Assembly (NCBI RefSeq): GCF_937981445.1
Contig: NZ_CALJON010000034.1
Location: 4,254-68,253 of the forward strand
DNA from: an uncultured Veillonella sp.
Lineage (GTDB): Bacteria; Bacillota; Negativicutes; Veillonellales; Veillonellaceae
DNA: 64,000 nt
Direction of reading: 5' to 3'
Part shown: one piece after another, positions 16,422-25,310 of the stretch
How the letters are laid out: every line of letters starts with the position of its first letter
Position numbering within the stretch: position 1 is the first letter of the stretch
Notes under the pieces: generated by a model
Told to the model about the DNA's origin: nothing
Databases searched by the model: none
Seen by the model: only the letters and a program-made list of their open reading frames with translations
Program-made: the position numbers and the translations under genes

Positions 16422-16937
16422 TTAAGCTAATTTTTTAGCAGCTTCTAATGCAGCGTCGAAGTTAACTTCATGAGTTACTTCAGGAACATATTCAACATGA
16501 GCTACTTTATTGTCTTTGCCAATTACTACGATACCGCGAGTTAAAAGGCGAAGTTCTTCGATTAAGAAGCCATAGTTAGTACCGAAGCTTGCATCTTTGT
16601 GGTCGGAAAGAGTAACCACTTTGTCGATACCAGCAGCACCGCACCAACGTTTTTGAGCGAATGGAAGGTCCATGGATACAGTTAAAATTACTACATCGTC
16701 AGAAAGCTTAGCAGCTTCTACATTGAAACGACGAGTTTGTGCATCACATACGCCAGTATCTAAGGATGGTACTACGGAAATAATTTTTACTTTGCCTTCG
16801 TAGTCTTTAAGAGTTTTTGCTTGTAAATCATTATCTAATAGAGTAAAGTCAGGCGCTTGTTCGCCTACTTTAACTTCTTTACCAACAAGAGTCATTGGAT
16901 TATTTAAAAATGTAATCACACCAGTACGTTTTTCCAT
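16422..16937 (-). CDS. tpx: Atypical 2-Cys peroxiredoxin, thiol peroxidase
   Basis: A 171-aa Tpx. The peroxidatic Cys64 is in SLDTGVCDAQTRRF (most homologues have TPVC), and the resolving Cys99 is in FAQKRWCGAAG. It reduces hydroperoxides using thioredoxin and is useful to an anaerobe exposed to oxygen. The start follows a GGAGG site. A minus-strand promoter with a normal 17-bp spacer lies 72-100 bp upstream. It is monocistronic by layout. Confidence 0.95.
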   Translation of the reverse strand: MEKRTGVITFLNNPMTLVGKEVKVGEQAPDFTLLDNDLQAKTLKDYEGKVKIISVVPSLDTGVCDAQTRRFNVEAAKLSDDVVILTVSMDLPFAQKRWCGAAGIDKVVTLSDHKDASFGTNYGFLIEELRLLTRGIVVIGKDNKVAHVEYVPEVTHEVNFDAALEAAKKLA

Positions 16938-17008
16938 TTCATTAACCTCCTAATGAATGATTGATTGAATACAAAAAGATTGGATGAGATTTCTCTCTTA
17001 CATAAACA

Positions 17009-17037
17009 AGTATAGCATGTTGGAGGATAATAGTAAA
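17009..17037 (-). promoter_or_regulatory. Probable promoter of tpx
   Basis: Read on the minus strand: TTTACT, 17-bp spacer, TATACT. It is followed by about 70 nt of leader before the tpx start codon. No clear PerR-type box was seen. Confidence 0.55.
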
Positions 17038-17195
17038 ACTATAAATTAAAAAAATTCGATATTTGTATATTTCTACTTTTTAAGGCTTTATGATAAAATA
17101 ATATAATACATCGTTGATTTTCGATAAATACCTATATTTTGCATATAAGTATATGCCTATGTATTGTATGGCTATCTTTTATATTAGGAGTGACT

Positions 17196-18920
17196 ATGAA
17201 AAAGTTACGTATTTTTTCCCAGTTTTTCAAAGGCTATGGGCCCGTATATTTACTGGGTGTTTTTGTGATGATTATTATTGATATTTTGTTTTTATATGTA
17301 CCTAAATTAACTGGTGAAGCAATTAGCACCTTATATTATGGTAGAGAAGGATTGACTACCTATATAGGGTACTTTTTTATCTTAGGCATTGTGGTTACCA
17401 TATTGAAATTTGCATCGCGCCACTTGCTACTGGGCTCTATTCGGCGCTTTGAGTTTTTATTGCGCCGTCGTCTCTTTGACCATGCTTTGTATATAAAAAC
17501 TGCCTATTATGAAACAAATGGTCCTGGCAAAGTGATGGCTCTCATGACCAATGATGTAACTTCCTTGCGCGTATCATTAGGTCTAGGGGTCATGATATTA
17601 GTGGACGCCATCTTTTTTGGAATTTGCTCCTTCATATTAGTAGCCAATTCCATTAGCTTATCATTGGCCGCGACTATTCTATTACCCATGCCCTTTGTTC
17701 TCGTAGCTATGCTCTATGTGAGTCGGCGAATGCGCGCTAAACAGCGCGAGGCACAAAATACCTATAGCGATCTTACAGAATTTGCTCAAGAATTATTTCT
17801 TGGCATGCCCATTATCCGTGCTTTTAATAGGGAGATGCGCAGTGTAACACGTTTTATGAATATAAATACAGAAAATTACCATAAAAATATGAAGGTCGCC
17901 TTCTTAGACTCTTTACTGGCCCCGTTGACCTTCATAGCACCCTTTATGTGCTATGCCATTGCTATTTATGTATGTGGTGATTTAATTGTAAAAAATGAGC
18001 TAACTGTAGGTGAGTTTGTAGCTATTAATGGCTATTTATTGCTTATTATTGGGCCTATTATGGGGATTGGCTCCTTAGCATCTGTACTTCAAAAAGGTTT
18101 GGCTTCGCTAGATCGTATTTATGAGTTTCTTATGATTCCTGAAGAAGTAATGGGGGAAAGCAATGAAGAACTACCTTTAAGTGAACTGCGCTTAGAACAT
18201 TTAAATTTTACTTATGAAGGAACTAAAGCGCCTATTCTAAAGGATGTGAATTTAATAGTAAAACCAGGTCAGTTCATTGGGATTGTAGGGGGCCCTGGGT
18301 CAGGGAAATCCACCTTATTCAAAGTACTGTTGCGTTTGCAAGAGATTCCTGAGCAGTCCGTGTTTATTGACAATAAAGACCTCGCTACCATGCCCCTTGA
18401 GGTAGTGCGCCGATCCATTGCCTATGTGCCACCGGAAAGTTATTTATTGGGTACTACAATTGGTGAGAATATTGCCTTTGGAGAGGCATCAAATCATAAT
18501 TTAACATTGACAGAAGCAGCAGAGCGAGCAGCCTTAACTCGTGATTTAAAAGAACGCTTGCAGCCTGAAAGCAAGCGTTTAAAAGAGGGGGGCACAGACT
18601 TATCGGGTGGCCAAAAGCAGCGCATTAATATTGCCCGTGGTCTTTATAAAAATGCCCCCTATTTGCTTTTAGATGACAGTTTCTCTGCCTTAGATGCTAT
18701 CAGTGCGGCTACGATTATTGATACCTTGCGAAGTGGACGAAATCAAACTTTGCTCTTCATTTCCCAGCGTTTAGAAGCCTTGCGTGATGCTGACCGCATC
18801 ATTGTGTTTAAGGACGGCTCTATTGTAGAAGAGGGGACTCATGAAGCATTAATGGCCCTTAAAGGGGAATACTATCGCTTGTATGCCAAACAAATTGAAG
18901 GAGGTGAAGGCCTTGAGTAA
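17196..18920 (+). CDS. ABC exporter half-transporter, degenerate-site subunit
   Basis: A 574-aa fused six-helix membrane domain (1-320) and ATPase. Walker A GGPGSGKST, signature LSGGQKQR. Walker B ends LLLDD, so the catalytic Glu is Asp, and the H-loop His is Gln (LFISQRL). These changes mark the degenerate partner of a heterodimeric exporter, as in the BmrCD and TM287/288 type. The start at 17196 has a GGAG site; an in-frame ATG at 17139 has none. Overlaps the next gene. Substrate unknown (drug, lipid or peptide export). Confidence 0.88.
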   Translation: MKKLRIFSQFFKGYGPVYLLGVFVMIIIDILFLYVPKLTGEAISTLYYGREGLTTYIGYFFILGIVVTILKFASRHLLLGSIRRFEFLLRRRLFDHALYIKTAYYETNGPGKVMALMTNDVTSLRVSLGLGVMILVDAIFFGICSFILVANSISLSLAATILLPMPFVLVAMLYVSRRMRAKQREAQNTYSDLTEFAQELFLGMPIIRAFNREMRSVTRFMNINTENYHKNMKVAFLDSLLAPLTFIAPFMCYAIAIYVCGDLIVKNELTVGEFVAINGYLLLIIGPIMGIGSLASVLQKGLASLDRIYEFLMIPEEVMGESNEELPLSELRLEHLNFTYEGTKAPILKDVNLIVKPGQFIGIVGGPGSGKSTLFKVLLRLQEIPEQSVFIDNKDLATMPLEVVRRSIAYVPPESYLLGTTIGENIAFGEASNHNLTLTEAAERAALTRDLKERLQPESKRLKEGGTDLSGGQKQRINIARGLYKNAPYLLLDDSFSALDAISAATIIDTLRSGRNQTLLFISQRLEALRDADRIIVFKDGSIVEEGTHEALMALKGEYYRLYAKQIEGGEGLE

Positions 18921-20691
18921 GCAACATAACAGCACTTATGCAGTGCAAGAGGAAGTAGCCTTAACAAAAAGTGGCGATATTTTATTATTGCAACGCTTAG
19001 GGACTTATATTAAACCACATCTCCTACTTTTAATCGTGGCGGCCGTATTTTTATTAGTTGCCTTGGGGTTGGATTTGCTCCGACCTTGGATTATTAAAAC
19101 AGTTATTGATACGGCCTTTCCAGAAAAGAGTTTAGGTCTTATTATGCAGTATGCAGGGCTTTATTTTGGGACCATTTTACTTAGTATGATGGCCATGTTT
19201 ATACATAGTTTTATGCTTCAAAAATTTGGCCAGCAAATTATTTTTGAAATTCGTAATACTGTGTTTGCTAAGATTATTGCCCGCACGCCTGCTCATTTTA
19301 GTGAACTACCTATTGGCAATCTTGTGACGCGTGTTACTAATGATACGGAATCACTGCGCACCTTGTATACTGATGTAGTATTAAAACTCGGGAGCAGTGC
19401 CTTGATGATTGTAGGCATACTCATATCTATGTATATGCTGAATGTGAAGCTTGCCATTATGGTGACTTTTTTAATCCCTTTAATGGCCATAATGATTTAT
19501 GTATACCAAATTTACGCACGCAAAGCCTTTCGTGGTGTTCGTACAAAACTAGCCGCTTCGAACACATCAGTGCAAGAGATGCTCAATTTCATAGTGATTA
19601 TAAAATCCTATGTAGGCGAACGCATCATGGCGAAGCAGTATGACAAAATTAGCAAAGAATTTTTAGAAGCAGGTCTATTTGAAGTAAAGACATTTGCTAT
19701 CTTTAGACCTATTGTTGATGCCTTAGTATTTGTTATAACCATTGCCATTTTCAGCTTTACAAATTGGTTTGATACAGTTATTGAAGCTGGTACGGTATTT
19801 GCTTTTCTACAATATATGAATAAACTATTTACGCCAATTAAAGAAATATCTGAAAAATATAGTAATCTTCAAAGTGCCTTAGCTGGGGCGGAACGATTAG
19901 TGCCTATTATTAATGAAGTAGCGGATACTGAAATTGAAGATGTGTTGGTTCCTGCTGAATTTAAAGTGATAGAATCCATCGAGTTTGACCATGTGTGGTT
20001 CTCCTATGATAATTCGGAACATTATGCCTTAGAGGATATTAATGTAACCATCAAAGGTGGCCAATTTGTAGGCATTGTGGGGCCTTCTGGGGGTGGTAAA
20101 TCTACGCTTATGTCGCTCCTTATGGGCTTTTACAGACCGACTAAGGGCGTTATCCGCATCAGTGGCTATGACACGGCGGCGTATGCACCAGCGGTACTTA
20201 GAGAAATTATGGGTTATGTGTTCCAAGATAGTCATTTATTTAAAGGGACCATTAGAGAAAATCTATCCCTTTATAACAGTGATATTAGTAAAGAGGCCCT
20301 TATAAAGGCAACTCAAAAAGCACATCTGCATAATATGATAGAACGATTGCCACAGGGCTATGATACGCCGGTGGGGTATTTAGGTTCTTTATTGTCTTCA
20401 GGACAAAAACAATTATTGGCTATGGCTCGCGTTTTAGTAAGAGAGCGAAATGTGCTTATTTTTGATGAGGCAACGGCTCATATTGATAGTCATACAGAGC
20501 AATTAATTCAAGACTCCATTGAATCCATACGAGGGGAAAAGACAATTATTAGCATAGCTCATCGACTATCGACAATTCGTTCAGCTAATACGATTTATGT
20601 TATTCAAAATGGCCGAATTGTAGAGCGTGGTGCCTACAATGAATTGATACAGAAAGAAGGCGCGTTTTACCAACTTTGGAATGCTAAGTAA
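18913..20691 (+). CDS. ABC exporter half-transporter, catalytic-Glu subunit
   Basis: A 592-aa partner of the preceding gene. Six membrane helices, then Walker A GPSGGGKST, Walker B VLIFDE with the catalytic Glu, and the H-loop SIAHRL. Its own signature is altered (LSSGQ), the usual counterpart to a degenerate partner. I chose the TTG start because AAGGAGGTGA lies 5 nt upstream; the in-frame ATG at 18883 has only a distant AAAGGGG. The 8-bp overlap with the first subunit indicates coupled expression. Confidence 0.88.
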   Translation: MSKQHNSTYAVQEEVALTKSGDILLLQRLGTYIKPHLLLLIVAAVFLLVALGLDLLRPWIIKTVIDTAFPEKSLGLIMQYAGLYFGTILLSMMAMFIHSFMLQKFGQQIIFEIRNTVFAKIIARTPAHFSELPIGNLVTRVTNDTESLRTLYTDVVLKLGSSALMIVGILISMYMLNVKLAIMVTFLIPLMAIMIYVYQIYARKAFRGVRTKLAASNTSVQEMLNFIVIIKSYVGERIMAKQYDKISKEFLEAGLFEVKTFAIFRPIVDALVFVITIAIFSFTNWFDTVIEAGTVFAFLQYMNKLFTPIKEISEKYSNLQSALAGAERLVPIINEVADTEIEDVLVPAEFKVIESIEFDHVWFSYDNSEHYALEDINVTIKGGQFVGIVGPSGGGKSTLMSLLMGFYRPTKGVIRISGYDTAAYAPAVLREIMGYVFQDSHLFKGTIRENLSLYNSDISKEALIKATQKAHLHNMIERLPQGYDTPVGYLGSLLSSGQKQLLAMARVLVRERNVLIFDEATAHIDSHTEQLIQDSIESIRGEKTIISIAHRLSTIRSANTIYVIQNGRIVERGAYNELIQKEGAFYQLWNAK

Positions 20692-20810
20692 ATTTACCTT
20701 TTTTTATGAAAAGATTATAATTTATTTAGAAATTGCCATTATTCTTTTATTACTCTGTGGTATAATAATCAATACATGTGTTTTCTAACAGGACGTTTGG
20801 AGGTGACTAA

Positions 20811-21692
20811 ATGGAATTAATTACTTCAAAAGACAGTCGTACACTGAAGTTTGCTCAATCTTTGCAAAAGAAAAAATATCGTATGATTCATGACGCTTAT
20901 TTAGCCGAGGGACTTCGTACGGTGGCTGATATGCTGCCAACGGGGCTGGTTAGTCATGTACTTATTAAAGAGGATGCTTCTTTAGACGTGCAAAATGTAG
21001 CCCATGAAGCAGAGGCAAAGGGGGCTTTTGTGTATGTTGTAAGTGATCCATTATTCCAGCTTGTAGAAAATACCGTACATGGACAAGGTATTATAGGCAT
21101 TGTTAAAAAGAGTATTACTAATTTAAACAATTTTATAGAGGCTGAACTGAAACGACTAGGGCAAGGTATTAGTAAGAATAATGAACTAAACTGTACTGGC
21201 CAAGACCACGCGCCTAATCCTCAGGGGACTGCTCCTTTATATGTAGTTTTAGATGAGGTGCAGGACCCAGGAAATTTGGGAACTATCATACGAACTGCTG
21301 TAGCCGCTAATGTGAATGCTATTTTTCTTACTAAGGGGAGTGTAGACCCGTATAATGAAAAAACAGTGCGTAGCACCATGAGTGCTATAACGAAGATTCC
21401 TATTATAGAGGGCGTTACTGTGGAGGATATGGTAGAAGTCAAAGAAAGATTAGGCATTACTATTTATGCTACGGCCTTAGAAGAAGCTAGCTCTATTTAT
21501 GAAACCTCTTATGCCCTGCGGAACCTAATCATTCTAGGTAATGAAGCCCGTGGCATTAGTGCAGAATGGCAAGCTTTGGCGGATAAAAAAATAACCATTC
21601 CCATGTATGGTCCTATTGAATCGTTGAATTTGAGTGTAGCCGCTGCGTTATGCTTTTATGCAGTGAGAGAGCGTGAAATAAATGATGTATAA
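20811..21692 (+). CDS. TrmH/SpoU-family RNA 2'-O-methyltransferase
   Basis: A 293-aa SPOUT methyltransferase that uses SAM to methylate a ribose of rRNA or tRNA. An N-terminal substrate-binding domain (1-90) precedes the knot. The three knot motifs are VLDEVQDPGNLGTIIRTA, ILGNEARGI and SLNLSVAAALCFY. Between them (about 105-140) is a non-conserved polar linker. It resembles the YsgA/RlmB-like group; the exact target cannot be assigned. It overlaps larB by 11 bp. Confidence 0.88.
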   Translation: MELITSKDSRTLKFAQSLQKKKYRMIHDAYLAEGLRTVADMLPTGLVSHVLIKEDASLDVQNVAHEAEAKGAFVYVVSDPLFQLVENTVHGQGIIGIVKKSITNLNNFIEAELKRLGQGISKNNELNCTGQDHAPNPQGTAPLYVVLDEVQDPGNLGTIIRTAVAANVNAIFLTKGSVDPYNEKTVRSTMSAITKIPIIEGVTVEDMVEVKERLGITIYATALEEASSIYETSYALRNLIILGNEARGISAEWQALADKKITIPMYGPIESLNLSVAAALCFYAVREREINDV

Positions 21693-22338
21693 AGACGCAG
21701 AATTAGATTTTGATCGAGCTAAACGGCAAGGTTTTCCTGAAGTCGTATATTGTGAAGGTAAAACTGACGATCAATGTATAGCAATTTTTAAAGAACTAGC
21801 AACTCATTATTCTTTATTTATGGGAACGCGGGCACGGCAAAGTATTTTTGATGCCCTTAAGGAGTATATTCCGTCCTTGCAATACGATGAAGTGAGCCGC
21901 ATCATATACTGTAAAGAGGATTGGACTTTACAAAATGGCGAGCGCACCATAGCTGTCATCACTGCCGGTACCAGTGATGTATCGGTAGCTGAAGAAGCAG
22001 CGCTTACGGCAGAATTGATGGGCAACAAAGTAAATCGCATTTATGATGTCGGCGTGGCCGGCATTCATCGACTATTTAATCGCTTAGATGAAATTCAATC
22101 AGCAAATGTAGTCATTGTCATTGCTGGTATGGAAGGTGCTTTAGCTAGTGTAGTAGGGGGACTTGTAAATAAGCCTGTAGTGGCTGTGCCAACTTCTGTA
22201 GGTTATGGTGCTAGTTTTCATGGCTTAGCGGCCTTGCTCAGTATGCTAAACTCCTGTGCCGCCGGTGTGGGGGTTGTGAATATTGATAATGGCTTTGGCG
22301 CTGGTCGCCTGGCTCATATGATTAATAGTCAGCGTTAA
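21682..22338 (+). CDS. larB: Nickel-pincer cofactor biosynthesis protein LarB
   Basis: A 218-aa member of the AIR-carboxylase-like LarB family. LarB carboxylates and hydrolyses nicotinic acid adenine dinucleotide, the first step to the Ni-pincer nucleotide of lactate racemase. Family features are the PurE-like core AVITAGTSDVSVAEEA, YDVGVAGIHRL and GMEGALASVVGGL with PTSVGYGASF. The ATG overlaps the upstream gene. larA, larE and the N-terminal part of larC are not in the window. In-frame repeats begin at its stop codon. Confidence 0.88.
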   Translation: MMYKDAELDFDRAKRQGFPEVVYCEGKTDDQCIAIFKELATHYSLFMGTRARQSIFDALKEYIPSLQYDEVSRIIYCKEDWTLQNGERTIAVITAGTSDVSVAEEAALTAELMGNKVNRIYDVGVAGIHRLFNRLDEIQSANVVIVIAGMEGALASVVGGLVNKPVVAVPTSVGYGASFHGLAALLSMLNSCAAGVGVVNIDNGFGAGRLAHMINSQR

Positions 22339-22421
22339 AGCAAATTAGAAGGCACGCGTTAAACTAAAAGTCAGCGTTAACCTAAATTAAAGGTCAGGCG
22401 TTAACATACATTAGAGGTCAT
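22332..22421. repeat. Degenerate 24-bp tandem repeats between larB and larC2
   Basis: Four units each starting GCGTTAA occur at 22332, 22356 (only 18 bp), 22374 and 22398. The first contains the last codons and stop of larB. They fill the position where larC1 would be expected. Confidence 0.75.
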
Positions 22422-22426
22422 GAGAC

Positions 22427-22888
22427 ATGGTAGAGGAAACAATATTACAAATCGAAGCTAATATCGATAATATGAATCCTGAACTGTATTCATATATTAT
22501 AGAAGAACTTTTAAATTTGGGCGCTCAAGATGCATGGCTCGTCCCCATTATTATGAAAAAAGGACGTCCTGCAGTCACCCTTTTCGTACTTTGTAAAGAG
22601 TCGCTCTTTAAGATCATAGAGCGGTTTTTATTTACCCATACTACAACGATTGGGTTTCGTTATTTTCCAGTGAATCGTAAAGTCCTTGAACGAAGTTTTG
22701 ATACGATTTCCTATGAAGGTCATATAATTCATATTAAGACTTCCTATTATAATGAGCAATGCGTTAATCAAACCTTGGAGTATGAAGATTTACTTACAGC
22801 CTCAAAAGCCCTTAATAAGCCCGTTAAATGGTTAGAAAAAGAAATATGGGCAAAATATAATTTAAAAAACACTATATACTGTGAGTAG
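22427..22888 (+). CDS. larC: LarC C-terminal domain protein (LarC2) alone
   Basis: A 153-aa protein matching the C-terminal half of LarC, the CTP-dependent nickel insertase of the Ni-pincer cofactor. It has the typical EANIDNMNPELYSYIIEELL opening and LGAQDAWLVPIIMKKGRPAVTL, then TTTIGFRY and VKWLEKEIWAKYN. In lactobacilli LarC1 and LarC2 are joined by programmed frameshifting. Here no LarC1 sequence precedes it in any frame; only an 88-bp repeat-filled gap separates it from larB. Either LarC1 is elsewhere or this is a remnant or a repurposed domain. Confidence 0.82.
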   Translation: MVEETILQIEANIDNMNPELYSYIIEELLNLGAQDAWLVPIIMKKGRPAVTLFVLCKESLFKIIERFLFTHTTTIGFRYFPVNRKVLERSFDTISYEGHIIHIKTSYYNEQCVNQTLEYEDLLTASKALNKPVKWLEKEIWAKYNLKNTIYCE

Positions 22889-22949
22889 ACATATGTTACA
22901 ATTAAATATAACTTCAAAGTGTGAGAGTATATAGAAAAGAGATAAAAAT

Positions 22950-23801
22950 ATGATTCGATTAATTGTTAATGCAGATGATTTTGGTCTCCATGAAGAAGTG
23001 AATAAAGGTATTATTCGTGGTCATAAGGAAGGTATTATTACAAGTACCTCTTTATTGGCTAATGGACTGGATTTTGATGGTGCTGTATTAGCAGCTAAAA
23101 GTCTACCTGACTTAGGGATTGGTGTTCACACCGCCTTAGTGGGGGGCTTGCCACCGCTTAGTGATCCAGAAAAGGTTCCGTCTTTATTGGAGAACGGAAA
23201 ATTGTTGGAATCCTATCCAGCATTTGTAAAAAAGGCAGTAACAGGACAGATTAATTTTCAAGAAGTATATGCTGAATTAGATTTACAGTTTGAAAAAATT
23301 ATGTCCAGTGGCCTAAATATTACCCATGCAGATGGACATCAACATCTTCATGTGTTGCCACAGATTACGCCTATTATGGTGACTTTGTTAAAGAAGTATG
23401 GCATCAAGAAAATGCGCATTCCTGCAGAGAATACGTTTTTCTTAAATGGTCTTACAAAATGGGGCCGTTTCGCCGGAAAGGTAGGGCTTGCTGAAGTAGC
23501 AAATCAGGCCTATACGTTTACAAGTCGCAATGGCATTTGGTCGCCTCGTTACTTCTGGGGCATGATGAGTGGTGGTCATTTAAATGAAGAGCGATTGTTA
23601 GAAATTCTAGGTCGCATTGCCACAACAAGGGGCAGTCATGAGATTATGACGCATCCAGGTGCCAAAGATTCAGTTCTTGAGCAGCAGTTCCACTGGGGCT
23701 ATCATTGGGAGAGTGAGTTGTTCTCCATGTGTTCGCCTACAGTTAAGCAGTTCATTGATGTTCACCAAATTCAACTCATGAATTATGGAGAGTGTGAATG
23801 A
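22950..23801 (+). CDS. YdjC/ChbG-family carbohydrate deacetylase (HpnK-like)
   Basis: A 283-aa protein with the YdjC metal site: NADDFG (7-12) at the N-terminus, GVHTAL, and THADGHQHLHVLP in the middle. The family removes N-acetyl groups from sugars (chitooligosaccharides) and includes HpnK of hopanoid and glycolipid clusters. Its 3' end overlaps the next gene, a polytopic membrane protein, by 4 bp. The likely substrate is therefore a lipid-linked or envelope sugar (inference). Confidence 0.82.
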   Translation: MIRLIVNADDFGLHEEVNKGIIRGHKEGIITSTSLLANGLDFDGAVLAAKSLPDLGIGVHTALVGGLPPLSDPEKVPSLLENGKLLESYPAFVKKAVTGQINFQEVYAELDLQFEKIMSSGLNITHADGHQHLHVLPQITPIMVTLLKKYGIKKMRIPAENTFFLNGLTKWGRFAGKVGLAEVANQAYTFTSRNGIWSPRYFWGMMSGGHLNEERLLEILGRIATTRGSHEIMTHPGAKDSVLEQQFHWGYHWESELFSMCSPTVKQFIDVHQIQLMNYGECE

Positions 23802-24796
23802 ATAAACTAATAAAACGTGGCATAGTATTAGCCAGCGTATTGTTAGTTATATCAGGGCTGACAATTTATTTTACAATCGATATGGAATCGTTGCGCACCC
23901 TAAATACCTTCAATGTATCGTCTTTGCTACTAGCCTTTATGGCTTTAGCCATTGGCATGTACTTTGATGGTAAGCGCCTGCAACGTTTAGTTAAAATGGG
24001 TGGCTACAGACTATCTATTAAAGCAATTTTGCGGGTCATTTTTGGCAATTATTTTATGGCCATGTTGACCCCTGGTGCTAGTGGTGGGGCTATTGCTCAA
24101 ATGTTGATATTGAAGAGTTATGGCGTGCCCATTATGAAGGGGGCTCCTATCGTATTAGTGCGCACCGTATTTTCCATATTTTTCTTGATTGTTATGCTGC
24201 CATTTATATTTTTGAATGAGTCCATAACAATTCCCTATATTTCAAATGAGACCTTGCTACAAATATCCTTACTTATGGTTATTTGTACGATTGTGGGACT
24301 GTATGTACTGCGCACTCGTTTGATGAAACAATTGGTTTTATGGGGAGCTGGTAAATTAAAAAAAGGTAGCCCTAAATTATGGCTTGCTAAATTAAGTGAA
24401 GTAAATGATGGTTTAGGACTACTGTATGCTAAGCCATTTCAGTCACTCATTGTATTTGTTGAGTCCGGACTGAGCTTATTGTTTCTATATGGTATTGCGC
24501 CTGCTTTGATGTGGGCTTTTACTACTGAATTACCGATTGTTGATATACTCAATCGGATGATTTTATTAAATTTAATATTGTATTTTGCACCCACACCAGG
24601 AGGTACTGGTGTAGCAGAAGGTTTATTTATCTATTTATTTACGGATTTTCTCCCTGTTGGTACAGTTGGACTTGTAGCAGTGGGCTGGCGCATTGTGGCA
24701 GAGTATGTGCCCTTTTTTATTGGCATGTATTCGGTGTTTACACTATATGGTCATCGCTTTTTATCAGGTACTATAGAAAATCCAAAAGACAATTAA
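23798..24796 (+). CDS. YbhN/AglD-type integral membrane protein (LPG-synthase flippase-like domain)
   Basis: A 332-aa protein with about eight hydrophobic segments of the UPF0104 family. Typical motifs are GNYFMAMLTPGASGG (about 85-100) and APTPGGTGVAEG (about 265-277). Relatives include the membrane half of lysyl-phosphatidylglycerol synthase and the archaeal AglD. The overlap with a sugar deacetylase suggests joint work on a lipid-linked sugar at the membrane. No catalytic domain is attached. Confidence 0.8.
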   Translation: MNKLIKRGIVLASVLLVISGLTIYFTIDMESLRTLNTFNVSSLLLAFMALAIGMYFDGKRLQRLVKMGGYRLSIKAILRVIFGNYFMAMLTPGASGGAIAQMLILKSYGVPIMKGAPIVLVRTVFSIFFLIVMLPFIFLNESITIPYISNETLLQISLLMVICTIVGLYVLRTRLMKQLVLWGAGKLKKGSPKLWLAKLSEVNDGLGLLYAKPFQSLIVFVESGLSLLFLYGIAPALMWAFTTELPIVDILNRMILLNLILYFAPTPGGTGVAEGLFIYLFTDFLPVGTVGLVAVGWRIVAEYVPFFIGMYSVFTLYGHRFLSGTIENPKDN

Positions 24797-24809
24797 GGAG
24801 GCAAACAAA

Positions 24810-25259
24810 TTGGCTAAACTAAAGAAAGACAAATTTTATTTGGTACAAGAAGACATTCTTCCTGAAGCGATTAAAAAGACGATTAAAGTAAAAGAAATTT
24901 TAAAATTAGGTGAAGCAAAAACAATTAATGAAGCAGTAGAACGTATGGATTTAAGCCGTTCAGCTTACTATAAATACAAAGATTATGTATTCCCATTCTA
25001 TGAAATCGCCCAAGGCAAAATCGTGTCCATTACCATTTCCATGTCCAATGAATCAGGCATGCTTTCCAATATTTTAAAAGCTATTGCTGAAAGTAATGGT
25101 AGTATTTTAACAATTAACCAAGATATTCCACTTCAAGGCATTGCCAATGTAACAATCGCTTTTGAAACTAAGGATTTATCTGGCTCTTTAGAAGATTTAT
25201 TGGATAGCATTCGTTCGATTCGTGGCATCTTAAAAGTTGAAATTTTAGGTCAAGCCTAA
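24810..25259 (+). CDS. ACT-domain protein (PheB / UPF0735 family)
   Basis: A 149-aa protein. The N-terminal part is a short helix-turn-helix-like region (AKTINEAVERMDLSRSAYYKYKDYV, 33-57). The C-terminal part is an ACT domain (SITISMSNESGMLSNILKAIAESNGSILTINQ), which binds amino acids. The start is TTG with AAGGAGG 8 nt upstream. It stands just before hom and thrB, so it is likely an amino-acid-responsive regulator of the threonine pathway (inference). The PheB name comes from family annotation; it is not a shown phenylalanine enzyme. Confidence 0.85.
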   Translation: MAKLKKDKFYLVQEDILPEAIKKTIKVKEILKLGEAKTINEAVERMDLSRSAYYKYKDYVFPFYEIAQGKIVSITISMSNESGMLSNILKAIAESNGSILTINQDIPLQGIANVTIAFETKDLSGSLEDLLDSIRSIRGILKVEILGQA

Positions 25260-25310
25260 TTTGGGATTATGTAGTTTGAGATATAAAGAGTTGTTGAGTG
25301 AGGGAACATA

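Noticed and set aside
22339..22426. Programmed frameshift joining larC1 and larC2
   Set aside because: There is no larC1 reading frame upstream, only repeats and the larB stop.
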